Under the pieces are notes generated by a model. It worked only from the letters and a program-made list of their open reading frames with translations. It was not told the DNA's origin and did not search any database. The position numbers and the translations under genes are program-made. Below are positions 59,004 through 64,000 of a stretch of 64,000 bases of DNA, one piece after another. Source of the DNA: VRUE01 sp963707965. Its GTDB lineage: Bacteria; Actinomycetota; Thermoleophilia; Solirubrobacterales; 70-9. Numbering within the stretch: position 1 is the stretch's first letter; every line of letters starts with the position of its first letter. The DNA lies in NCBI GenBank assembly GCA_963707965.1, contig CAVPRR010000007.1, positions 372,001 to 436,000 on the forward strand, in the 5' to 3' direction.

Positions 59004-59277
59004 GATGCTTCTTCTTTTTGAGCTTCAGCTCTATTTACTGCGCACGTCGCAGGCACGCAACACCCGTATCACCCACCACATCGCAGCCGCAGCGATCTCA
59101 TCTCAAGCGGAATGTCTTTCCGCGCTCGCACGGCACTGACGACTGGCCCTGCCTGTTCTTTTGATGCGACTTTCGGTCGAGCTCTCGTAGCTGCCTCTGA
59201 CCATCGCGCATCCCGAAAGGCCGCCCAGCGTAAAGCCGGAGCAGCTTGTTTTGCATTCGAGCAAAAGGAGACACCCC

Positions 59278-59754
59278 ATGAAGTTGTATGAGAGAAGCAA
59301 CGAGCAATGCTTGATCAAGGGCCTGTCAAAAGACGAGCTCTCGATCAATCTCTGGCCTGACCGCCAGCCAATCGAATGGTCCTCCTGGGAGGGCTTTCTC
59401 AACGGGTTCGGATGCTCGGACCCGAGCATCTGCCAGGGATTCGAGGTGTCGGATTCCGAAATGTTCGACCTCATTCTTCGCTGGGATTGGGTCGACGCCA
59501 GCGGCGAGGTTCGAGGACGAAGGCCCTGCGGGACCGAGTATCTATCCCTCCACCTCGTCGAGGCCGAACATAAGCGGCTGGTTCAGAACCACAGGATCGT
59601 CGTGAAGCGCAAGGAGGAGCCCGCGATTCGAGCATGGCTCGAATCGCACCCAGGTTTCGGATGGGACCTGCGGGGGCCCCAGCCACCGGCCGATCCACCT
59701 GGCCGCTTCTCCTCGGAGTCGCTCCGTCGGCGACTCCGGCCCCGCTGGGTCTAG
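59278..59754 (+). CDS. Hypothetical accessory protein
   Basis: A 158-residue product preceded by AAAAGGAG. It has WPDRQPIEWSSWEGFLNGFGCSDPS, FDLILRWDWVDASG and HLVEAEHKRLVQNHRIVVKRKEEPAIRAWLES; Trp-rich, soluble, with no membrane segment and an Arg/Pro-rich end. Codon use is a little less GC-rich than in the transfer loci. It is the first gene of the accessory tail and is followed by a strong hairpin terminator. No family recognised. Confidence 0.6.
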   Translation: MKLYERSNEQCLIKGLSKDELSINLWPDRQPIEWSSWEGFLNGFGCSDPSICQGFEVSDSEMFDLILRWDWVDASGEVRGRRPCGTEYLSLHLVEAEHKRLVQNHRIVVKRKEEPAIRAWLESHPGFGWDLRGPQPPADPPGRFSSESLRRRLRPRWV

Positions 59755-59786
59755 CAGGCCAAGCGAAACCTCCAACCCAAGTGAAA

Positions 59787-59843
59787 GGCCGCTCCGGTTT
59801 CACCGGAGCGGCCTCTTTTTCGTTCCGCCATCGCCCGCGGGGC
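59787..59843 (+). terminator. Double-hairpin terminator module, copy 1
   Basis: Stem GGCCGCTCCGGT / ACCGGAGCGGCC with loop TTC (59787-59813), then TCTTTTT, CGTTCC, and a second small hairpin GCCC-GCG-GGGC (59833-59843). Perfect 12-bp stem plus T-run indicates factor-independent termination. Same layout as 60501 and 61627. Confidence 0.85.
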
Positions 59844-59908
59844 CTTGGCACAGCGTCAAACAACTTTGCAACGACTCACAGCCTCCAGGGCTGGAAGGGA
59901 GTATCGAG

Positions 59909-60421
59909 ATGGACATTTCGGGTCTTATCGGCGTGAGGCTACGCCGCCTGGCCAGACGAATGGAGCGCCTGGGAGCCATCAGGCGCGAGCTGTGTCGCGT
60001 CGAGGAGGAACGCGACGAGTGGCGTCAGCGCACCGAGGCCCAGGAGCGCTTCTACGGGGAAGATCTGCTCTGCAGCGAGCAGGAACGCGACGAGTGGCGT
60101 CAGCGCGCCGCCATGCTGGAGCGCCTCTACGACGAAAGCCTCGGACTCGGGCGTCGCCAACGGCGGCGGGGGAGGCGCCGGCGGCGCAAGGTCCTCGCCG
60201 GCTTCGTGCCGGGCAAGGTCCGCAGGGGCAGGATCAGCCGGATCACCCAGGACGGCGCGTTTGTCCGGCTCAGCGGGTTCGACTGGCCGATCCACGTTCC
60301 GGAGCTCTCCTGGGGAGACATTGAGCACCCCTCCGAGGTCCTGTCGATCGGCCAGATGGTTCGGGTCAGGACTTCCAGCGCCCCCGTCCACACCCAGCAC
60401 CCCTTCCTGGTGCTGATCTAG
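59909..60421 (+). CDS. S1-domain RNA-binding protein with coiled-coil and Arg-rich segment
   Basis: The 170-residue protein has an internal helical duplication (ERDEWRQRTEAQERFYGED then ERDEWRQRAAMLERLYDES, about residues 33-80), a polyarginine stretch (about 83-95), and a C-terminal S1 domain (about 100-165): PGKVRRGRISRITQDGAFVRL, WPIHVPELSWGDIEHPSEVLSIGQMVRVR. This reads as a near-complete S1 OB fold, which binds RNA. Stand-alone S1 proteins of this kind can act on translation or RNA decay. ATG 59909 has GAAGGGAG upstream. It may be a regulator of the mobile region's transcripts; this is inference. Confidence 0.78.
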   Translation: MDISGLIGVRLRRLARRMERLGAIRRELCRVEEERDEWRQRTEAQERFYGEDLLCSEQERDEWRQRAAMLERLYDESLGLGRRQRRRGRRRRRKVLAGFVPGKVRRGRISRITQDGAFVRLSGFDWPIHVPELSWGDIEHPSEVLSIGQMVRVRTSSAPVHTQHPFLVLI

Positions 60422-60500
60422 CGCCCGGCAGGGCGTAGGGGACCCGCCCGTGTGGGCCGTGGTCCCGCCGGCCTATGCGCAGGCCGGCAAGAGCTCGAAA

Positions 60501-60556
60501 GGCCGCCCGCTTCGCTGGGGCGGCCATTTTTTCGTTCCGCAGCTGCCCGCAGCGGG
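60501..60556 (+). terminator. Double-hairpin terminator module, copy 2
   Basis: Stem GGCCGCCC / GGGCGGCC (60501-60525), then ATTTTTT, CGTTCC, then a second hairpin CCCG/CGGG near 60546-60556. Both flanks (GAAA before, CGTTCC after) match copy 1. Confidence 0.82.
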
Positions 60557-60587
60557 TCACTCCCGCCACGGGCCATTCAACCCAATG

Positions 60588-60648
60588 AAAGAGAGGACCC
60601 CCGCCTGGTTTCGAACGGCCGACGGGGCCTCAGTTACCGAAGGAAGGA
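60588..60648 (+). ncRNA. Leader-RNA hairpin, copy L1
   Basis: GAGG-A-CCCC pairs with GGGG-CCTC (60593-60631, bulged A), enclosing GAACGGCCGAC. It is followed by AGTTACCGA. It lies directly upstream of the gene at 60658 and recurs at 61803 and 62678. Proposed structured 5' leader. Confidence 0.5.
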
Positions 60649-60657
60649 TGTTCAACG

Positions 60658-61617
60658 ATGAGTAGACCAAGAGGTAGTCGTGAAGTGAGAATCACGGCAT
60701 CGCCCGACCGGTTCTGGATCCAGCTGTGCCACCTCTTCGGGCGGATGGCTCGCCGGGGGATCTGCGGGGTGGAGATCACCCGCCGGGTGGTGTGCCGGCG
60801 TGTCCTGAGATCGGTCGGAGCCTCGCAAGGCAATGTGTCCGGCCGTCCCGATTGGCTGGCGGCCGGCTTTGGCGTCATCCATCTCGAAGCGCTGTCCCTG
60901 CTGAAGGAGGAGCGGGCGATCCGCCTCGACCTCCTGGCCAAGCTGCACGGCGTCCCCCTCTGGGAGGCCCGCCGGGTGGTGGAGCTCTGCGTCGGCCTTG
61001 ACCTGGTCAGCAAGCGGCGCTTCCTCGTCAGCGAGCGCCATCCGTGGGTCTGGCTGAACGGAGCGGGAGCCCTGGCGCTGGGCGATGGAGGATGCGTCGC
61101 AGGCGCTCCAGGGGTGGGCTCGCTCGCCCGTCTCGCGACGATGGCCAGGGTTCGGGCATACGTCAGCGAGGACGGCGCACCGCGGGGGCCCGTGGCGCGG
61201 AGGCTGCGCTCCGCCTTCGTAGGCCTCGCGGGCCGGCTGGCCGAGGCCGCGGGATATGTGGTCTCGCCAAGGCCCAGCCGGAGCATCCTGGCACGTGGCA
61301 ACTGGCAGTGGATCTCAGCGCGAGATCTCCTTCGCGGCGAGGGCACTCGCCTGCGCAGGGCTCCCGACGCTCTGCTGGAAGGCAGGCACGAGACGATCGC
61401 CATCGTGATCGACCGCCCTACGGATCCGAAGCGACTCGCCGAGGACCTCACGATGCTGGCTCGCACCTGCGACTTCCTGCTCTGCTTCTGCTCTGAGGGA
61501 AGGCAGGGGACGGTCGAGGCGACCGTGGAGGAGCTGTCGCTTTCGAACGCCATCGTCCGCGGTGTCCCGGGGTTCCCCCGGCACCGCGCGACGGCGGAGT
61601 TGGCGAGCGCCGCCTAG
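60658..61617 (+). CDS. Replication-relaxation-like protein (winged helix plus nuclease-like domain)
   Basis: The 319-residue product has a helix-turn-helix segment AIRLDLLAKLHGVPLWEARRVVELCVGLDLVSKRRFLV with HPWVWLN (about residues 85-130), as in replication-relaxation proteins. The second half has WQWISARDLLRGEGTRLRRAPDALLEGRHETIAIVIDRPTDPKRLAEDL, the WISxRDL, RxPD and dipeptide-K features of the family's nuclease-like part. It resembles the C-terminal 350 residues of the fusion at 54139 but without the ATPase. It may bind the same DNA site or control it. Distant match; function inferred. Confidence 0.6.
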   Translation: MSRPRGSREVRITASPDRFWIQLCHLFGRMARRGICGVEITRRVVCRRVLRSVGASQGNVSGRPDWLAAGFGVIHLEALSLLKEERAIRLDLLAKLHGVPLWEARRVVELCVGLDLVSKRRFLVSERHPWVWLNGAGALALGDGGCVAGAPGVGSLARLATMARVRAYVSEDGAPRGPVARRLRSAFVGLAGRLAEAAGYVVSPRPSRSILARGNWQWISARDLLRGEGTRLRRAPDALLEGRHETIAIVIDRPTDPKRLAEDLTMLARTCDFLLCFCSEGRQGTVEATVEELSLSNAIVRGVPGFPRHRATAELASAA

Positions 61618-61626
61618 AGGATCGAA

Positions 61627-61684
61627 AAGAGCGGCCCGGGCTCGCCCGGCGCGGCTCTTCGTTCCATCACAGCCCAGCGTGGGC
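61627..61684 (+). terminator. Double-hairpin terminator module, copy 3
   Basis: Stem AAGAGC / GCTCTT with inner CCGGGC / GCCCGG (61627-61659), then CGTTCC and second hairpin GCCCA-GCG-TGGGC (61672-61684). The T-run is weaker than in copies 1 and 2. Confidence 0.65.
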
Positions 61685-61802
61685 TCGACTCCCGCGCCGG
61701 GCGTTGCACCACCAGCCTCATCAGTTGTGGGGGCCGCCCGGTTGAGACGGCCTCTGCGCATTGCAGAGCCTCCGTGGACTCGGTTCCGCGGCGGTCATGG
61801 AC

Positions 61803-61858
61803 AAAAGAGAGGACCCCGCCCGGTTCTTGAACGGCCGACGGGGTCCTCAGTTACCGAG
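61803..61858 (+). ncRNA. Leader-RNA hairpin, copy L2
   Basis: Perfect 10-bp stem GAGGACCCCG (61809-61818) and CGGGGTCCTC (61839-61848), loop with GAACGGCC, then AGTTACCGA. Directly precedes the gene at 61888. Confidence 0.6.
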
Positions 61859-61887
61859 GGGCAGATGCCCCCAGGAAGTGAGGAGCA

Positions 61888-62187
61888 ATGTACACCGCTG
61901 ACGGAAGTACCGCAAACGCCGGCCCGGCTGACTCGGGTCTCGCAGCGCAGTTCACGGGCGTCCAGATCATCGACGCCACGGCGGGCGGTCTGTTCACGGC
62001 AACCCCTGCCGAATTCGAGGACGGTCTGCGCCTGAGATGCGCTCCTCACACGGCACCGATGGTCGGTGTCTGCGCGCAACGCCGCGCTGCGGGCCGAGAC
62101 ATCGTCTTCGGCCTGGAGGGCGAGCCCCCGGTCGACCCACTCGCACTGGAGATCGACCTGACTCGATGTGCGCTCGTGATCGCCTGA
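61888..62187 (+). CDS. Hypothetical small protein
   Basis: The 99-residue product starts MYTADGSTANAG, continues FTGVQIIDATAGGLFTATPAEFEDGLRLRCAPH and ends ALEIDLTRCALVIA. A GGAAGTGAGGAG ribosome site precedes the ATG. Its 5' region and first codons duplicate those of the gene at 62755 (MCTADSWDA). Beta-rich, soluble, no family recognised. Confidence 0.55.
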   Translation: MYTADGSTANAGPADSGLAAQFTGVQIIDATAGGLFTATPAEFEDGLRLRCAPHTAPMVGVCAQRRAAGRDIVFGLEGEPPVDPLALEIDLTRCALVIA

Positions 62188-62297
62188 TCGCGAACCCCCT
62201 CCCCCCCACCCACCCCCGCGTCCAGGCGGGCGCGGGGCCCTCTGCCGGAGGTACCGCGCTCAGCGCGCGGGAAAGCCCGCAATACGGAGGTAACGAC

Positions 62298-62594
62298 ATG
62301 GATACCCAGAACCGGCAGCCGGCTTCGACTGCCGCTACTCAGACGAGCGCGAAGCGCATGGCGATCACGCTGTTCGCGCCAAACGACGACGACAACAATC
62401 CTCGCCTCCTGCGCCTCGTTGTGAGCATGGAGGATGGCAGCGTCCTCGCCGCCATAGAGGACGGGGGAGAAGACGGTGCACTCGCGCCCGCCGGCTTCCC
62501 CGGGTGCGCACCAGGTCCCTACTTCTACGTGGACGCCAGGGAGTACGAACGCGTCCTCGAGAGATGGGGGCCGGCGGGTCCCGCCTCCTCGTAG
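62298..62594 (+). CDS. Hypothetical small protein
   Basis: A 98-residue protein starting at ATG 62298 after GGAGGT. Contains KRMAITLFAPNDDDNNPRLLRLVVSMEDGSVLAAIEDGG and YFYVDAREYERVLERWG. Acidic, probably a small mixed alpha/beta fold. Within the accessory tail between 61888 and 62755. No family recognised. Confidence 0.6.
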   Translation: MDTQNRQPASTAATQTSAKRMAITLFAPNDDDNNPRLLRLVVSMEDGSVLAAIEDGGEDGALAPAGFPGCAPGPYFYVDAREYERVLERWGPAGPASS

Positions 62595-62637
62595 GCGGAG
62601 CCGGGCGCCTCAACCAGGCGCGCATCACCACAGCAAG

Positions 62638-62672
62638 CCATCGCGGCTGACCAGGCTCGCGATGGGCCATTT
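62638..62672 (+). terminator. Weak hairpin terminator
   Basis: CCATCGCG (62638-62645) and CGCGATGG (62658-62665) form a perfect 8-bp stem. Only a short ATTTG follows, so termination is uncertain. Confidence 0.35.
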
Positions 62673-62677
62673 GAAAA

Positions 62678-62745
62678 AGCAGAGGCTCACCAGCTCTGAA
62701 CGGCCGGCTGGGCACTCGTGGATCGGGGTTCGTGCCCCAGGAAGT
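62678..62745 (+). ncRNA. Leader-RNA hairpin, copy L3 (divergent)
   Basis: Arms GAG...CCAGC and GCTGG...CTC enclose TCTGAACGGCC, the same loop as L1 and L2 on a different stem sequence. Followed by GGATCGGGG and the shared CCCAGGAAGTGAG before the gene at 62755. Confidence 0.4.
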
Positions 62746-62754
62746 GAGAAGCAA

Positions 62755-62985
62755 ATGTGTACCGCTGACAGCTGGGACGCTGAGGATGACGGCGTCCCCA
62801 CGGAGACCGATTTGCAAAAGCTCGTCGATTGCAGGGACTGCGGTGACCCCACCCCTCCTGACGATCTCGAGGACGGGTTCTGCCTCTATTGCAGGACCCA
62901 GCACGCCAGCGATGACGGGATCGGGGAAGACGATGACCCACCCGCTGGCGATGACGCCGAGCCCCGGGGGTCGATGCTCGCCTGA
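62755..62985 (+). CDS. Small acidic zinc-ribbon-like protein
   Basis: The 76-residue product contains VDCRDCGDPTPPDDLEDGFCLYCRTQH, two CxxC pairs 14 residues apart (about residues 26-48), fitting a small zinc ribbon. The remainder is strongly acidic. Its start region (ATGTGTACCGCTGAC) and leader are near-identical to those of the gene at 61888, so a duplication of the 5' end is likely. A role as transcription or partner adaptor is only a guess. Confidence 0.6.
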   Translation: MCTADSWDAEDDGVPTETDLQKLVDCRDCGDPTPPDDLEDGFCLYCRTQHASDDGIGEDDDPPAGDDAEPRGSMLA

Positions 62986-63005
62986 TCGTCGACGGATGCC
63001 GGCAC

Positions 63006-63058
63006 GGGAACGGCCGAGGCTCCACGCGCAATCCGCTCGCGGAGTGTCGGCCATTCCC
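63006..63058. other. Intergenic hairpin with GAACGGCCGA, upstream of 63185
   Basis: GGGAACGGCCGA (63006-63017) pairs with TCGGCCATTCCC (63047-63058) with one mismatch, loop 29 nt. It repeats the GAACGGCCGA core of leaders L1 and L2. The gap 62986-63184 holds no gene. Confidence 0.4.
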
Positions 63059-63184
63059 GGCCAGCGCGCCTGAGTTCGCCTGAGCGGGACTGTCCCGCCG
63101 GGCCCATCACCCATGAAATGCAGCGCCGCGACCCGAGCGGTTCTCTGGCGAGCGCCTGCGAGCACGCGATGGAGGTGAGAAGCG

Positions 63185-63508
63185 ATGCGAGTGACTAGAG
63201 ACCGGCATAGGTCCCTTCTTGGGTCCGAAGCCTACAAACACATGAAGGCTCGCAAGGCGGATGCCCAGGCGCTGATCAACGAGGCCGCAAAGCACAACGC
63301 AACCCTCGAGGAGGCGCTGAACTACGCCGGGCGTCAGATCAGAGCTGCCCTGCGCGCCAAACGGGTGTACGAAGCCGAGCTTCACCGCGAACGGGAACTC
63401 GAAGAGCTGAGACAACTGGAAGCGGAGGAGGCCGGCGACGAATTCGCCAACACTCTCGCGGCCAGGTTGTGGGGCCCTGACCCGTATCTCGATTCAGAGG
63501 ACCTGTAA
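63185..63508 (+). CDS. Small helical protein of unknown function
   Basis: A 107-residue product with KHMKARKADAQALINEAAKHNATLEEALNYAGRQIRAALRAKRVYEAELHRERELEELRQLEAEEAGD; almost entirely helical and probably a coiled coil (about residues 20-85). A TGGAGGTGAG site precedes the ATG. It lies 10 nt upstream of the zinc-ribbon gene at 63519, so they are cotranscribed. No family recognised. Confidence 0.6.
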   Translation: MRVTRDRHRSLLGSEAYKHMKARKADAQALINEAAKHNATLEEALNYAGRQIRAALRAKRVYEAELHRERELEELRQLEAEEAGDEFANTLAARLWGPDPYLDSEDL

Positions 63509-63518
63509 GGAGCTGACA

Positions 63519-63857
63519 ATGAAACGCGCAAACGTAAGACGCACCGGGGCAGGAGGTGATCCAGGACTCCACATCTGCCCCGAGTGCCATTCGAATCTGG
63601 TGCAGCCGGTCCGGCGCGAAGGGACTGCCCGGTCCGGCTATCAGCGTCTCTGGCGCCTCTGCCCCGACTGCGGATGGCGGTGCGAGAGCATGCATACGGA
63701 GTCCGAGCTCAAGGCGTTCGACCGCGCGCTCAAAGACGGGACCAGGGAGCTCGAGCGCGCGCTCACGAAACGCCAGTACGAAGGCATCCAGGACATACAG
63801 GAGGCCTTTTCGGCAGCACTGGAGGCGGACCTGATCACCGCCGACGATTTCCGTTGA
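63519..63857 (+). CDS. Zinc-ribbon protein with helical tail (conserved actinobacterial type)
   Basis: The 112-residue product has CPECHSNLVQPV and LCPDCGWRCES, two CxxC knuckles 26 residues apart (about residues 20-51), then a helical region FDRALKDGTRELERALTKRQYEGIQDIQEAFSAALEADLITADDF. I recall similar zinc-ribbon proteins ending in AL-x-AD-x-I-x-x-DDF in actinobacteria. Function is not established. AAGGAG precedes the ATG by 6 nt. Confidence 0.65.
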   Translation: MKRANVRRTGAGGDPGLHICPECHSNLVQPVRREGTARSGYQRLWRLCPDCGWRCESMHTESELKAFDRALKDGTRELERALTKRQYEGIQDIQEAFSAALEADLITADDFR

Positions 63858-63880
63858 TTCACATCTGATCACTCCCTGAC

Positions 63881-63912
63881 GCGCCCCCGCCCACCGAAGG
63901 AGAGCGGGGCGC
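63881..63912 (+). terminator. Hairpin after 63519-63857, possible terminator
   Basis: GCGCCCCCGC (63881-63890) pairs with GCGGGGCGC (63904-63912) apart from one bulged base. No T-run follows, so it may be a weak terminator or a transcript-end stabiliser. Confidence 0.35.
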
Positions 63913-64000
63913 GGTCCCCTGCGCACAGCCGGGCCCGCCCGGGCCGTGCGCCGCAATGACCGACGGCCTGGGCGCAGCACGCGCCGCCGGCGTCGGTCGG

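Larger units (their letters stand above)
58708..59277. other. 570-nt noncoding region between the coupling-ATPase gene and the accessory tail
   Basis: Lower GC than neighbours. It contains near-direct repeats GGCGCGATT/GGCGCGAAT (58735-58765), several ATTGC/GCAAT words (58735-58865) with inverted GCAACC/GGTTGC, a perfect inverted repeat at 58876-58899, and a promoter-like sequence at 58976-59003. Open frames here (for example 58750-59139) lack a ribosome site and the local codon bias. I read it as a regulatory or transfer-origin region. Confidence 0.6.

Noticed and set aside
58750..59139. Open frame of 129 codons in the oriT-candidate gap
   Set aside because: No ribosome site, third-position bias unlike local genes, and the promoter-like and inverted-repeat signals overlap it.
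61648..61704. tRNA-like fold (CTCGACT T-loop with GTGGG/CCCGC stem)
   Set aside because: Only about 57 nt between the possible acceptor halves, no anticodon arm, and the sequence is explained by the second hairpin of the terminator module.

Overview
The window is a high-GC, densely coded stretch of bacterial chromosome or large integrated element. The gene content suggests an actinobacterium, probably class Thermoleophilia (Solirubrobacterales-like). This is inference from the GC bias, the NarL-type GAF kinase and LuxR regulators, the Pro/Ser/Thr-rich membrane proteins ending in an EFGFE-type motif, and the actinobacterial style of the conjugation genes. No rRNA or taxonomic marker is present to settle it.

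Region by region. (1) 1-9.9 kb is core-like: a truncated archaeal-type GTP cyclohydrolase (mptA); a leftward set of ArsR-like regulator, ferritin-like lipoprotein, MMPL transporter and pgsA; a family-5 uracil-DNA glycosylase; tRNA-Thr(CGT); a convergent response regulator/GAF histidine kinase pair; and an RTX-repeat lipoprotein. (2) 9.9-12.3 kb has visibly lower GC and holds a decayed gene, a serine hydroxymethyltransferase and a SnoaL-like protein beside tRNA-Ser(CGA). (3) 12.8-14.9 kb has a cellulose-synthase-like glycosyltransferase with PilZ and tRNA-Thr(GGT). (4) 15.0-28.2 kb is a first type IV secretion (conjugation-type) locus: coupling ATPase, SSB, a sigma factor fused to an anti-sigma-like domain, TcpC/VirB8-like, pilin-like, VirB4-like and VirB6-like proteins, and a two-domain wall hydrolase. 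(5) 28.4-42.1 kb is a metabolic and surface segment: saccharopine-dehydrogenase-like reductase, thioredoxin-fold proteins, a frameshifted LuxR-ATPase regulator, amidohydrolase, large secreted protein, RNase H-like exonuclease, M55 aminopeptidase, DUF2855 and NAD-dependent reductase. (6) 42.2-58.7 kb is a second, differently organised type IV locus with its own sigma factor, pilin-like, VirB6-like, PrgI-like and VirB4 proteins, a transglycosylase/M15-like hydrolase, a ParA-like protein, and a 1522-residue coupling ATPase fused to a replication-relaxation domain. (7) 58.7-64 kb is an accessory tail of small genes with strong ribosome binding sites, separated by recurring hairpin modules.

The most unusual signals are: a dispersed 45-nt palindrome family that occurs in pairs with an exact 60-nt period, one pair lying in frame inside the coupling-protein gene; a recurring double-hairpin terminator module and a recurring leader-RNA hairpin in the accessory tail; the coupling ATPase/replication-relaxation fusion; and a perfect 10-bp inverted repeat just behind that gene that could be an oriT. 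No integrase, transposase, CRISPR array or rRNA was recognised.
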